A stretch of DNA of 64,000 nucleotides from an uncultured Chloroflexota bacterium (GCA_903822495.1 CAIJPD010000032.1:1-64000); one strand, 5' to 3'; numbered from the stretch's first letter, positions 25,296-34,760 are shown. Notes: generated by a model from the sequence alone, not told the origin. Made by a program: numbers and translations.

Positions 25296-27098
25296 GTGGC
25301 ACTGCCGTCCATCCAGTTCGGGGGCATCTCCTCGGGTCTCGACACCAAGGCCATCATCACGGCGCTCATGGAGGCCGAGAAGGCGCCGCTGACCCGGCTC
25401 CAGAACCGTGGCACGGCCATCAAGGCTCGCCAGACGGCCTACCAGGCGCTGGGCACGTCGCTGAACACGCTCCTCGCCAAGGTTCAGGCGTTCACCCTCA
25501 TGAACGCCGGGAGCGCCCGGAGCGCGCAGTCCTCCGACCCCACCCGGTACACGGCCATCGCGAACACCGGCGCCGTCCCTGGCCAATACCGCGTCAAGGT
25601 GGACGCTCTCGCCACGGCCACCCGCGCCACCTCGACGGCCGCCCTCGGGACGTCGATCACCGACGCGACCGCGACCGGGATGCTGTCGTCGCTCCCGCTC
25701 CCCGGCGCCGTGACCGCCGGGACGCTGGGCCTGGTGGTTGATGGCAAGGTCCTGAGCATCTCGGTCGGGGATCCTGCGACCACCTCACTCAAGTCCGTGC
25801 TCGACACGATCGCGGCCGCAGTCCAGGCCCAGGTCGGGATGACAGACGCGTCCACTGTCGTGTCCGCCTCGATCTCCGGCAACAAGGTCAGCCTCTCGAT
25901 CTCCGGCGCCAGCTCGGACCACGACCTGCGCGTCGGCGTCTCGGGCGACACGAGCAACTTCGCCGCGATCACCGGCCTTGCCGGCCTGCACGCCGCGGAC
26001 TTCGGCGTGGGCGCCACCAGCGCGACCGGGTCCTCCTTGCTGGGTGTTGCCAGGACCACCGCCATCCTGGACGCCGCGGGGCTGACAGGCCTGGCATCCA
26101 CCGCCACTGGTAAGCTCACGATCAACGGCGTCGACATCGCCTACGACACCACCACCGACACCCTGAGCGCGATGCTGTCGCGGATCAACAGCTCGCAGGC
26201 TGGCGTCATCGCGAGCGTGGACCGGACCAACGACAAGGTGGTCCTGACCAGCAAGGCAACCGGCGCCAGGGCCATCTCCATCGTGGATACCAGCGGCACG
26301 CTGGGTGCCGCGCTGGGCCTCGCGCCGGGAACCATTGGCGCGCAGCTCATCGGTCAGGGCTCCCAGGTCACCGTGGACGGCCGGACCGTGACGAGCGATT
26401 CGAACACGGTCGCCAACGCCATCGACGGCGTGACCCTGACGCTGGTCGACCAGTCAACGTCGACGTCAACGCTCACCGTCGGGGTGGACACCAGCGCGGT
26501 TGCCAAGGCACTCACCGAGCTGGTGGACAGCTACAACGCCCTCGCCGACACCATCGAGCAGGTGACCACCCACGCCCAGGGCGCGCCTGCTGCGCCCCTC
26601 GAAGGAGATGCGAACATCGCCAGCCTGACGATCTCGCTTCGCTCCATGATGATGGGCACTTCGTCGGCCTTCACCTCGGGGACGATCCTGTCGCTGGGTG
26701 ACGTGGGTGTCAACTCGGGGGCCATCGGCGCGAAGCCCGGGACCACCACCCGCCTCAAGCTTGATGCCGACAAGCTCAGCACGGCCCTGACATCGGATCC
26801 GGCCCGGGTCGCAGCGCTCCTCGGGAGCGCGGGCGGGATCATGCAGCCGCTCATCACCCAGGTCAAGCGGTACACGAGCATCGGCGGGGTGGTGGACTCG
26901 GCGGTTCGCGGCATGGACCAGGACATCCGCGACAACGCCAGGGCGCAGGTTTCCATGCAGGAGCGGGTCGACATGCGCCAGGCGGTCCTGGAGGCGAAGT
27001 TTGCCAGCCTGGAAGCGACGTTGTCGCGGCTCCAGTCAACGTCGGCGTCACTGACCTCGACGGTCAACTCGATGACGGGCAACTCAAACTCGCGCTAG
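25296..27098 (+). CDS. fliD: Flagellar filament cap protein FliD
   Basis: A 600-residue cap protein. The N-terminus FGGISSGLDTKAIITALMEA and the C-terminus (VSMQERVDMRQAVLEAKFAS) are characteristic FliD_N and FliD_C segments; ASVDRTNDKVVLTSK lies in the central repeat. It starts at GTG 25296 with GGAG eight bases upstream and has its own sigma-28-like promoter. It ends 44 bases from the convergent helicase gene. Confidence 0.95.
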   Translation: MALPSIQFGGISSGLDTKAIITALMEAEKAPLTRLQNRGTAIKARQTAYQALGTSLNTLLAKVQAFTLMNAGSARSAQSSDPTRYTAIANTGAVPGQYRVKVDALATATRATSTAALGTSITDATATGMLSSLPLPGAVTAGTLGLVVDGKVLSISVGDPATTSLKSVLDTIAAAVQAQVGMTDASTVVSASISGNKVSLSISGASSDHDLRVGVSGDTSNFAAITGLAGLHAADFGVGATSATGSSLLGVARTTAILDAAGLTGLASTATGKLTINGVDIAYDTTTDTLSAMLSRINSSQAGVIASVDRTNDKVVLTSKATGARAISIVDTSGTLGAALGLAPGTIGAQLIGQGSQVTVDGRTVTSDSNTVANAIDGVTLTLVDQSTSTSTLTVGVDTSAVAKALTELVDSYNALADTIEQVTTHAQGAPAAPLEGDANIASLTISLRSMMMGTSSAFTSGTILSLGDVGVNSGAIGAKPGTTTRLKLDADKLSTALTSDPARVAALLGSAGGIMQPLITQVKRYTSIGGVVDSAVRGMDQDIRDNARAQVSMQERVDMRQAVLEAKFASLEATLSRLQSTSASLTSTVNSMTGNSNSR

Positions 27099-27142
27099 CC
27101 CCCGCACTCCCATGTCGGACGCGACCGGCTAGCCGCCCCGGA

Positions 27143-29020
27143 TCAACCGTCGCGCCGGACCGCCAGCTTCCGGCCACGGATGGTGGCGCCACGAAGCGCC
27201 TGCACGACCGCCTCGGCCACGCCCTCCTGGACGTCAACCAGCGAGAAGGCGTCGTCGATCCGGATGGCGCCCACCATGCTGCCCGGCACCTGGGCCTCGT
27301 TGGTGATGGCCCCCACCAGGTCGCCCGGGCGCAGGCCCAGCCGTCGGCCGCCGCCCACGAAGAGGCGGGCCCAGCCGGAATCGGCGCCGGCCCAGGCCGG
27401 CCCCGGGATGCTTTGTCCAACGGGGCCGCGGGGCGGCTGGCCGGGGCGGAACCCGGGCCCAAACCCGCCACCCTGGCCGGCGTTCGGCCCGAAGCCCGGG
27501 CCGCCGGGGCCCGGCCGAGGGCCACCCTGCATCGGCCCGCCCGGGCGGAACGGCATGGGCCGGCCCACGGGCACGGGTCGCGGCGGGAGCGCCGCCACCA
27601 GCGGCGGCGAGGTGATCTCCCGCTCGTCGCCGGCCTGGGTGCTGGCCCCCTCGATCAGGCTCACCGCCGCCAGGGCGATGTCCACCATGTCGAACTCGTC
27701 CGTGAGCGGCTCGATCACGCCGCGGAAGCGGTCCAGGTTCTCGTCGGTGAGGGCCTCGCGCAGGTTGCCCCGGACCAGCTCCGCGCGGTGCTCGCGCAGG
27801 TCCGCGACCGTGGGCAGGCGGGCAATCTCCAGGCGCTGGCGGGTGGCCGCCTCGATGTTGCGCAGGAGGCGGTGCTCGCGCGGCTCCACCAGGGTGATGG
27901 CCACGCCCTCGCGGCCCGCTCGCCCCGTCCGCCCGATCCGGTGGACGTACGCGTCGGGGTTGGACGGGACGTCAAAGTTGACCACGTGCGAGACGCGCTC
28001 GATGTCCAGGCCGCGGGCCGCCACGTCGGTCGCCACCAGCACGTTGAGCGAGCCGTCGCGGAAGCGGGTCATGATCCGGTCGCGGCCCTCCTGGGCCAGG
28101 CCGCCGTGCAGCGCGGCGGCATCGTGGCCGCGGGCGCTGAGCGTCTCGGCCAGGTCGTCAACCTCGCCGCGGGTCCGCCCAAAGACCAGGGCCGCGGCCG
28201 GGTCCTCCACGTCCAGGATCCGGCACAGGGCGGCCAGCTTGTCCGTGCGCCGGACCACGTAGGCCAGCTGGCGGACCAGCGCCACGCCGTCGGCGGTGCT
28301 CTTCTCGGCGTGAACCTTGACCCGCGCCGGCTCGCGCAGGTGGCGCCGGGCGATCTTGGTGATGATCGGGGAGATGGTGGCGGAGAAGAGCGCCGTCTGG
28401 CGATCCGCGGGGGTCTCGGCCAGGATGAGGTCCAGGTCCTCGGCAAAGCCCATGTCCAGCATCTCGTCCGCTTCGTCGAGGATGACGAACCGGACGCCGC
28501 CCAGCTGCAGGCTGCCGCGCTTGATGTGGTCCACCGCCCGGCCGGGGGTGGCCACCACGATGTCCACGCCGCGCCGGAGCCCGCCCAGCTGCTGGCCGAT
28601 GGGCTGGCCGCCGTAGACGGGGAGCACGCGCGTCCCAAGGTCCCGCCCGTAGCGGTGGATGGCCTCCGCCACCTGCATCGCCAGCTCCCGGGTGGGGACC
28701 AGGATCAGCCCGGCGGGGCGGCCGGCTCCGTCCGGCCGGGGGCCGCGTTCCACGGGGGCCACACCCTCCGCCGGCGCGTGGATGCGCTGCAGGCAGGGGA
28801 GGGCGAAGGCGGCGGTCTTACCGGTGCCGGTGGGCGCCTCGGCCAGGAGGTCCCGCCCGGTGAGCAGCGGCGGGATGGCCTCGCGCTGGATGGGCGTGGG
28901 CTCCTCGTAGCCGAGGGCGGCGATCGCCGTGAGCAGGCGTGGGTCAAGGCCGAAGGCGGCGAAGCCGTCGGCGACGGGCGCGCCGGTCTCGGGCGCGTCG
29001 GGGATCTGGGGGGTGGTCAC
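27143..29020 (-). CDS. DEAD-box ATP-dependent RNA helicase (DbpA/CsdA type)
   Basis: About 625 residues. The core has the Q motif (GYEEPTPIQREAIPP), Walker A APTGTGKT, DEAD within VILDEADEMLDMGF, SAT and HRIGRTGR. A Gly/Pro/Arg-rich linker (about 470-540) leads to a DbpA-type RNA-binding domain (ARLFVGGGRRLGLRPGDLVG). It unwinds RNA in ribosome assembly or cold response. GTG 29020 is favoured because a GACAAT box lies six bases upstream, suggesting a leaderless transcript; an ATG at 29047 would add nine residues. Confidence 0.93.
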   Translation of the reverse strand: MTTPQIPDAPETGAPVADGFAAFGLDPRLLTAIAALGYEEPTPIQREAIPPLLTGRDLLAEAPTGTGKTAAFALPCLQRIHAPAEGVAPVERGPRPDGAGRPAGLILVPTRELAMQVAEAIHRYGRDLGTRVLPVYGGQPIGQQLGGLRRGVDIVVATPGRAVDHIKRGSLQLGGVRFVILDEADEMLDMGFAEDLDLILAETPADRQTALFSATISPIITKIARRHLREPARVKVHAEKSTADGVALVRQLAYVVRRTDKLAALCRILDVEDPAAALVFGRTRGEVDDLAETLSARGHDAAALHGGLAQEGRDRIMTRFRDGSLNVLVATDVAARGLDIERVSHVVNFDVPSNPDAYVHRIGRTGRAGREGVAITLVEPREHRLLRNIEAATRQRLEIARLPTVADLREHRAELVRGNLREALTDENLDRFRGVIEPLTDEFDMVDIALAAVSLIEGASTQAGDEREITSPPLVAALPPRPVPVGRPMPFRPGGPMQGGPRPGPGGPGFGPNAGQGGGFGPGFRPGQPPRGPVGQSIPGPAWAGADSGWARLFVGGGRRLGLRPGDLVGAITNEAQVPGSMVGAIRIDDAFSLVDVQEGVAEAVVQALRGATIRGRKLAVRRDG

Positions 29021-29088
29021 GCGTCCATTGTCGCTGATGCGGGGCACGGTCCCATGGCCCTTCGCATCGGGTGGCGCATCGCCCGGCG

Positions 29089-29991
29089 TCAGGCGGTGCC
29101 GGAGAGCGCCGCGGGCGCCGCGAGGTCCCCGCCTGCGAGCCGGCCGTCCGCGAGCCGGCCGATGGCCAGGAGCGTGATGTCGTCCGCCGCGGCCTCCCCG
29201 TTTGAGAAGGCATCGATGGCCGCCAGCACTCCCTCCACTGCGTGGTCCGGCCCGCCGGCCGCCACGGCGCCCAGGGCGGCCTGGAAACGCGCGTCGCCAA
29301 AGCGGACCCGGTCGTGGTTGATGGCGTCCGTCACGCCGTCGGTGAAGGCGACCAGGAGGTCCCCGGGTTCCAGCTGGACTGTGGTCTCCACGGCCGCAAA
29401 GTCCGGGAAGGCCCCCAGCATCATGGCGTCGGGCAGGTCCAGCTCGCGGACCACCCCGTCCGCGGCCCGGACCAGGAGCGGCGGCTCGTGGCCGGCGGAG
29501 GCATACTGGAGCTGGCCGGTGACCGTGTCGAACTCGCCCGCGAAGGCCGTCACGAAGAGGCCGGTGCTGGCGTCCTTGACCAGGACCCGGTTGGTCCGCA
29601 CCAGGGCATCCGCGGGGCCGGTCCCGTTGTACGCGGCGGATCGCAGGACCGCGCGGGTGAAGGCCATGACCAGCGCCGCGGTGACGCCCTTGCCGGTCAC
29701 GTCGGCCACGATGAACCCCACCTTGCCCGGCCGCGAGGGGAGCTCGTACGCGTCGAAGAAGTCGCCGCCCACCTCGCGCGCGGCGCGGTAGACGCTGGCG
29801 ATCCGCCAGCCGGCGGGCTGCGGGAAGACCCGGGGCATCAGGCTGATCTGGATGCCGCGGGCGATGGCGAGCTCGTGCTCCAGCTTGCCGCTGAGCTGGC
29901 CGACCGAGGCCTCCAGGCGCCGGACCTCGGTCGTCAGCCGTTCCACCTCCGCGCGCAGGCGGAGGACCTCGTCGTCAGGCGGCTGGGGCAT
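29089..29991 (-). CDS. SpoIIE/RsbU-type PP2C serine phosphatase
   Basis: A 300-residue protein: a heptad-rich coiled coil (about 8-45), then a PP2C-like domain with REVGGDFFDAYEL, IVADVTGKGVTAALVMA and GDLLVAFTDGVTDAIN, carrying the metal-binding aspartates. It would dephosphorylate the STAS protein encoded just upstream (42-base gap) and so release a sigma factor or other target from the kinase. No sensor domain is fused, so the coiled coil may dock to a partner. Confidence 0.88.
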   Translation of the reverse strand: MPQPPDDEVLRLRAEVERLTTEVRRLEASVGQLSGKLEHELAIARGIQISLMPRVFPQPAGWRIASVYRAAREVGGDFFDAYELPSRPGKVGFIVADVTGKGVTAALVMAFTRAVLRSAAYNGTGPADALVRTNRVLVKDASTGLFVTAFAGEFDTVTGQLQYASAGHEPPLLVRAADGVVRELDLPDAMMLGAFPDFAAVETTVQLEPGDLLVAFTDGVTDAINHDRVRFGDARFQAALGAVAAGGPDHAVEGVLAAIDAFSNGEAAADDITLLAIGRLADGRLAGGDLAAPAALSGTA

Positions 29992-30033
29992 CGCTGATCA
30001 CGGCCGGCCGGACGATGGAAGGGGACCGCTGGA

Positions 30034-30456
30034 TCAGAACGCGGCGACCGCGGCCGCCTCGTCCGATTCGGTCGGGATGAGCCGGTCCAGGCCCGTGCGC
30101 GAGAGCACGCGGCGGACGGAGGCGCCCGAGTCGTCCACGATGAGCAGGCGGGTGTGCTTCAGCGCCTTGCCCGACTGGATGGAGCGGCCGATGGCGTGGT
30201 GGGCCTCCCAGCCGGATTCCAGGTCCGGGAGCGTCTCGCCCTCAAACAGGAGCGCCACGGCGTGGAGCGCCACCAGGCCCGAGCTGCCCATGTACGGCAC
30301 GGCGCGCAGATCGAGCACCATGTTCCGGCTGCCGGCGTCGTACAGCTCGCGGGCCTTGTCGATCACCTGCTCGTAGGTGGCCGCGTCCAGGTCGCCCGTG
30401 AGCCGCAGGATCGTGACGGGGGCCTTCCCCTGAGCCTGGTCCACCGTGAGGTTCAT
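30034..30456 (-). CDS. STAS-domain anti-sigma factor antagonist
   Basis: A 140-residue protein. The STAS fold shows TILRLTGDLDAATYEQV and VLDLRAVPYMGSSGLVAL, with the phosphorylatable serine in the GSSG turn. It overlaps the kinase gene by 4 bases. In the known scheme it is phosphorylated by the RsbW-like kinase and reset by the PP2C phosphatase. The loop before the last helix (about 70-100) is longer than in SpoIIAA. Confidence 0.88.
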   Translation of the reverse strand: MNLTVDQAQGKAPVTILRLTGDLDAATYEQVIDKARELYDAGSRNMVLDLRAVPYMGSSGLVALHAVALLFEGETLPDLESGWEAHHAIGRSIQSGKALKHTRLLIVDDSGASVRRVLSRTGLDRLIPTESDEAAAVAAF

Positions 30457-30896
30457 GCCTGGATGCTCCTTTCGTGCGTGAGTGCCTTGAAGAATGTCAG
30501 GTCGTTGCCCGTGCCGCCACGTCCCGTATGCACCAGACGGTCCGCCGATTCGAACATGAGGTGGATCCCCATCCCGCCAAAGGGCCGCTCGCCGATGTCC
30601 AGGTCCATGTCCACCTTGAGCCGGTGGGTGGTGGGGTCAAACGTTGGCGCGTCGTCGAGGAGCCGCATCGCCAGCGTTCCGTCCTCCTCCAGCAGCTGGA
30701 TGGTGACCGGTCCCGGGCTTCCCCGGTAGCCATACTTGATGATGTTGGTTGCCGCTTCGTCGATCGCGATGACCAGGTCATCCGCCGCGATGCGGTCCGC
30801 GCCAAGCGCCTGCGCGCCCTCCAGGACAAAGGCTCGCATCCGACCGAGGTCGGACAGGGTGGCCAGGTCGATGTGGAGGGTCAGGGGCGTGGCCAT
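30453..30896 (-). CDS. RsbW-like serine kinase, anti-sigma factor
   Basis: A 147-residue GHKL ATPase. The N box is IDEAATNIIKYGYRG, and a G1-like DDAPTFDP plus GGMGIHLM follow, the ATP-binding set of RsbW/SpoIIAB. It heads a three-gene module with STAS and PP2C partners. ATG 30896 is chosen; the frame is open 39 codons further but that stretch is Arg/Pro/Gly rich and unlike the family. A TATTGT box lies seven bases upstream. No sigma gene is adjacent, so its target is elsewhere. Confidence 0.86.
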   Translation of the reverse strand: MATPLTLHIDLATLSDLGRMRAFVLEGAQALGADRIAADDLVIAIDEAATNIIKYGYRGSPGPVTIQLLEEDGTLAMRLLDDAPTFDPTTHRLKVDMDLDIGERPFGGMGIHLMFESADRLVHTGRGGTGNDLTFFKALTHERSIQA

Positions 30897-30903
30897 CCGG
30901 GGA

Positions 30904-30909
30904 ACAATA
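30904..30909 (-). promoter_or_regulatory. TANNNT -10 box, likely leaderless start of the kinase operon
   Basis: TATTGT on the minus strand ends seven bases before the ATG at 30896, a spacing that would place transcription start at or next to the start codon. No clear -35 element is seen. Similar boxes precede the P-type ATPase and the first EamA gene. Confidence 0.45.
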
Positions 30910-31053
30910 CAGCGAGGATGCCCGGGGAACGAACCACCCGGGTCGCACGGCCGGCCCGCCGCCCGGGTCGTCTGGTCGGCTCGCCGACCGGGTTGCCCGG
31001 CCGGACCGCCCACAGGTCATGGTCACGCGGCGGACGCGCCGCCAGGGGAGTGG

Positions 31054-32046
31054 ATGCACGTCACCACGCTGCCGGTCGAGGTCGTTGCCGAGCGCGGCCT
31101 GCGCCAGCGCCTCGGCGTGTTCGCGCCCGTGCTGGCGCTGGCCGTGGTGGTGGGTGCCGCCCTGGCCGGCGGGGCCGGTGGGGACGCGGCCTTCAGCGCC
31201 GCCGTCGCGCCGCGGTCGGCGCTCGCCGCCGATGCGACCACCGGGGTGGGTGGCGCCGGCCAGACCGTGCTCGTGCCGCGCAGGGTGCTGGGTCTGCCGG
31301 TCCGGACCGGGCCCGAGCTCGCGGCGGCTCGGGCGGCGGGCCAGGTTCGTGATGGCGCGGTGGCGGTTGCCGGGGTCATGCGCAGCGATCCGCTCCCGTT
31401 GGTCTGCGGGTCGATCCGGCAGACGCTGTCACGCGACTTCTGTCTCCGTCTCGTGGCGCTCTTCCCCCTGGCCCCGGACGCCGGGCCGGCGGCGAGCGCG
31501 GCGGGCGCCCGGGGCCCGGACCGCCCGGAGGCGCTCGAAGGCATCGTGGCGCCCGGGGTCGCGCTGCCCGCGGTCGCGGCCAGCCAGTCGGAGCTTGCGC
31601 CGTGGCTCACCGTCGCGGTGCCGGTTGTCTTCGTGGGGCACTACCAGGACGAGCGGGCTCCGCCCTGCCCCCGGACCAGGGGCTGGTGCTCTGGGGACCT
31701 GGTCCTGGAGCGGCTGGTCTGGGCCGCCGGGGCCGTCGTCCCGGTGGGCCTGTCCCGCGATCCCGCCGTCACCGAGGCCGAGGTGCCGCCTGACGGCCAC
31801 GCCTGGAGGGAGGTCGCCGGCTGGCTGGAGCGCGCCGGGCTGGTCGTGCTGTCCTCGACGGTGGTTCGCGGCCCCCAGCTCCAGGTCGCGCTGGACGCCC
31901 AGGCTGGAGCCCGTCCCGCCCTGCGGACCGGCGCGATCTGGTGGTACGTGCGCGCGCTGGCACCGGCCACTCTGGGTCGGGAGGCCAGGGTCACCTGGGC
32001 CGTGTTCGACGCCCTGAGTGGCGAATTCCTGGCTGCCTCGGACTAG
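31054..32046 (+). CDS. Hypothetical secreted or membrane-anchored protein, 330 aa
   Basis: Not recognised. An N-terminal membrane segment (about 19-45, VLALAVVVGAALAGGAG) may be an uncleaved anchor or signal peptide. The rest appears extracellular. Four cysteines occur in CGSIRQTLSRDFCLRL and CPRTRGWCSG, at pair spacings that could form disulfides. AGGGGAG precedes the ATG. It is divergent from the partner-switching genes and convergent with the decarboxylase pair. Confidence 0.6.
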   Translation: MHVTTLPVEVVAERGLRQRLGVFAPVLALAVVVGAALAGGAGGDAAFSAAVAPRSALAADATTGVGGAGQTVLVPRRVLGLPVRTGPELAAARAAGQVRDGAVAVAGVMRSDPLPLVCGSIRQTLSRDFCLRLVALFPLAPDAGPAASAAGARGPDRPEALEGIVAPGVALPAVAASQSELAPWLTVAVPVVFVGHYQDERAPPCPRTRGWCSGDLVLERLVWAAGAVVPVGLSRDPAVTEAEVPPDGHAWREVAGWLERAGLVVLSSTVVRGPQLQVALDAQAGARPALRTGAIWWYVRALAPATLGREARVTWAVFDALSGEFLAASD

Positions 32047-32134
32047 CGCCGACGCGCCGCGATCACGCGCCGCGACGACGCGCCGCGACGACGCGCGGCC
32101 GCGGCCGCGCGGGTCGGCGCCGTGAGGGCGCGGG

Positions 32135-32638
32135 TCAGCCCTTGGTGATCCGCCCCGACATGATGATCGAGACCGGGTGGAGCGAGGTGTCCATGCTCCG
32201 CCGTGCCTCGACCAGCGAGGTCTTCAGCTCGTCCACCTCGGACACGATCCGCGACGGGATGCGCAGCGCCGCCAGCAGGCCCGGGATGGCCGCGCCCGTG
32301 TGGACCGCGTACCACTCCTGCTCGCCCAGCTCGCCGCGATACGTGGACAGGATCATGGTGGGGATCCCGAACGTGGCATGGCAGCGCAGCAGCGCGTACG
32401 TGGCCACCAGGATGCCCGACGTCTCGATCACCATGAACGGCGTCTTGCCGCCCAGCCAGGCGCCGGCGCAGATGGCCGCGCCCTCGCCCTCGTTGCTGAC
32501 CGCGACGTGGGTGAAGTCCGGGCTCTCGATGAGCGAGGTCTGGAGGGTGTGGACCTGGGTGGCCGGCAGGGTGACCGCGAAGTTGAACCCGGCCGCCTTG
32601 AGCAGGTCGGTGACGATGATGGCGTTGGCCGGAGTCAT
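32135..32638 (-). CDS. comD: Sulfopyruvate/phosphonopyruvate decarboxylase-like, alpha subunit
   Basis: A 167-residue pyrimidine-binding half of a split thiamine diphosphate enzyme. The catalytic glutamate motif VSNEGEGAAICAGAWLGGK is intact near residue 50, and the family length matches ComD. It pairs with the downstream-strand neighbour encoding the cofactor-binding half, directly upstream with no gap. Known substrates are sulfopyruvate (coenzyme M or organosulfonate metabolism) or phosphonopyruvate; the sequence cannot decide between them. Confidence 0.78.
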   Translation of the reverse strand: MTPANAIIVTDLLKAAGFNFAVTLPATQVHTLQTSLIESPDFTHVAVSNEGEGAAICAGAWLGGKTPFMVIETSGILVATYALLRCHATFGIPTMILSTYRGELGEQEWYAVHTGAAIPGLLAALRIPSRIVSEVDELKTSLVEARRSMDTSLHPVSIIMSGRITKG

Positions 32639-33271
32639 CTACTCGGCTCCCTTCCGGCCCACGATGGAGGGCTTGAGGACCGTCTGGCCGCTGGTCTCCT
32701 CGACGTAGCGGACGAAGCGGTACTTGTTCTCGCGCCCGTCCATGAGCTTGGGGGCGACATCGGGTGACTCCTTGGTCACCTTGGCGACGATGACGCTGGG
32801 CCCGTTGCCGGCCAGCGCGTGGCGCGCGGCGACCATGAACTCCTCGACCGTCCAGACCGTGACCGCGTGCCCGATCCCGGCGGCCCTGGCCATCCCGGCG
32901 ATGTCCGTCTCCCCGCCCGAGGCGGTGGGCAGGCCACCCGTGGACGCGTACGACTGGTTGTCGAAGACGATCGACGTGAGGTTGGGCGCGGGCGTGTTGC
33001 CCATGGTGGCCAGGACGCCCACGTTGAGGAGCATGCTCCCGTCACCATCGAAGGCGATCACCTGGCGCTCCGGCTGGGCCAGCGCGAGGCCCAGGCAGAG
33101 CGGCGTCACCAGGCCCATGCCCATCGTGTAGATGTTGCCCTCGCGGGGCATGACCGCATGCAGCTCGAACGACGTGCGTGCCACGTTGCCGACGATGAGG
33201 TGGTCGGTGATCAGCGGCGCCAGGGCCACCATGCAGTCGTAGCGGCGCATCGTGGGCACCTGCCCGCTCAT
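32639..33271 (-). CDS. comE: Sulfopyruvate/phosphonopyruvate decarboxylase-like, beta subunit
   Basis: A 210-residue thiamine-diphosphate-binding half. The GDGSMLLN motif (DGDGSMLLNVGVLATMG) binds the diphosphate and Mg2+; DNQSYASTGGLPT is the usual following segment. Its stop abuts the alpha-subunit ATG, so the two are coupled in one operon, likely forming a heteromeric enzyme. An MFS transporter is encoded upstream on the same strand after a gap of 118 bases. Confidence 0.8.
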   Translation of the reverse strand: MSGQVPTMRRYDCMVALAPLITDHLIVGNVARTSFELHAVMPREGNIYTMGMGLVTPLCLGLALAQPERQVIAFDGDGSMLLNVGVLATMGNTPAPNLTSIVFDNQSYASTGGLPTASGGETDIAGMARAAGIGHAVTVWTVEEFMVAARHALAGNGPSVIVAKVTKESPDVAPKLMDGRENKYRFVRYVEETSGQTVLKPSIVGRKGAE

Positions 33272-33389
33272 GCGGCGCCCTCCGGGGCGTGAAGCATCGG
33301 GTCCATCTCCAGTCGTGGGTCCAGGGTGTGCGGATACGGTAGACGATGTCGGGGCGTGGTCGCCGGGCCACTCGGCGAGGGATCCGGGG

Positions 33390-34646
33390 CTATCCGGCCG
33401 GCTTGGAGGTGGGCCCGGAGGCCGCCTTCGAGGCCGCCTTGGCCGTCCTGCCGTCCGCCCCCAGGCCGCCGTAGACCAGGGCCAGGCTGACCGCGACCAC
33501 GAGGCCGGCGAAGCCGAGGATGGCGCCGGCGCCGGACGTCCCCGCGATGAGGCCGGCCAGGACCGGCACGCCCATCTGGCCGACGCGATTGCCCATCAGC
33601 CGGACGGAGAGCGCCGTGGCGCGGGTCTCGGGGCGGGCCAGGGCGGCCACCCAGGACATGGTGACCGGCTGCCCAATCCCCAGGCCAAAGCCGCCGATCG
33701 CCATGATCACCACCATCCCGGCCTCAGCGCTCACGAACGGCATCGCCAGGAGCGCGGCCGCCGAGACGGCCATGCTGCCGGCCAGCAGTGCCCGTCGGCC
33801 GAAGCGGTCCGACCAGCCGCCAAGGAAGACCCGGGACGCCATCGATGCGCCGGCCCGCACCGCCAGCAGCGCGCCCACGAAGGCGGGCGCCCAGAGGCGT
33901 TCCTCGCCCAGCGCCGGGAGGTAGGCCACGATCACGTCGATCGCCGAGAGCACCGTGGTGCTCACCAGGATCGCCCGCAATACGCCCGGGGTCCGGAGGA
34001 TCGCGAGGAGCTGGGTGCCGTCCTTGCCGCCCGGCGACCGGGTGGCGCGCGCGGCGGCCACCGAGGCGGGCGGTCGGAGCAGCCCCACCAGGGGGAGCCC
34101 GATGAGACACAGGATGGCGCCCGCCAGGAGGGCGTTGCTGACCTCCTGCTCGGAGCCCGAGCCGGCAAAGAAGCCGCCGACCGCCGGTCCCACCAGCTGC
34201 CCGAACGACGCGGCCAGCGCCAGCTGCGCGAAGCGCCGGTCGTACGAGGCCTCCGTGCTGCCCCGTGCCACCAGGCCCTGGATCGCCACGACGGTGGTCA
34301 GGTGGCCCAGGCCCAGGATGGCGAACTCCGCCAGGATCGCGGCCATGGACGGGGCCGCCGCGAGGAGGAACGCGGCCACGATCATCAGGGCGTTGCCGCC
34401 CAGCAGGAACCGGATCTCCCCGTAGCGGTCCACCCAGCGTCCGATCTGGAGCGCCAGCAACAGCGGGAAGAGCGAGAAGGCGGCGGCCAGCCAGCCCAGG
34501 TCGCTCGGCGAGACGCCGATGCCCAGCGCGCGATAGGACACCATCGGCCGGATGAGCTGGCTGCCGGCATGGGTGATGACGAACGTCCCCAGCAGCCAGA
34601 AGAACCACTGGCGCTCCAGGCGGCCGGCGGGTCGTGACGTGCTCAC
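33390..34646 (-). CDS. MFS transporter
   Basis: About 418 residues with twelve predicted helices. The signature between helices 2 and 3 is present as GRWVDRYGEIRFLLGG, and its repeat as GGWSDRFGRRALLAGS in the second half. GTG 34646 is chosen because the open frame upstream is Arg/Pro rich and repetitive. The substrate is unknown; same-strand position before the decarboxylase pair suggests an organosulfonate or phosphonate compound, but this is inference. Confidence 0.85.
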   Translation of the reverse strand: MSTSRPAGRLERQWFFWLLGTFVITHAGSQLIRPMVSYRALGIGVSPSDLGWLAAAFSLFPLLLALQIGRWVDRYGEIRFLLGGNALMIVAAFLLAAAPSMAAILAEFAILGLGHLTTVVAIQGLVARGSTEASYDRRFAQLALAASFGQLVGPAVGGFFAGSGSEQEVSNALLAGAILCLIGLPLVGLLRPPASVAAARATRSPGGKDGTQLLAILRTPGVLRAILVSTTVLSAIDVIVAYLPALGEERLWAPAFVGALLAVRAGASMASRVFLGGWSDRFGRRALLAGSMAVSAAALLAMPFVSAEAGMVVIMAIGGFGLGIGQPVTMSWVAALARPETRATALSVRLMGNRVGQMGVPVLAGLIAGTSGAGAILGFAGLVVAVSLALVYGGLGADGRTAKAASKAASGPTSKPAG

Positions 34647-34760
34647 GGGCGGTGGCGTGCTCAGTTGAGGACCCCTCCCTTCCGTGGCGGCTGCGGCGCC
34701 GGGACTTCCGTGCTCGCGCACGGTACCGCGAAGGAGCGTGCCGGTGCTGCGCCATTCGGC

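Noticed and set aside
27096-27132. CTAGCC and GGCTAG as a fliD-helicase terminator
   Set aside because: The 6-bp arms are separated by about 25 bases, so a stable hairpin is doubtful.
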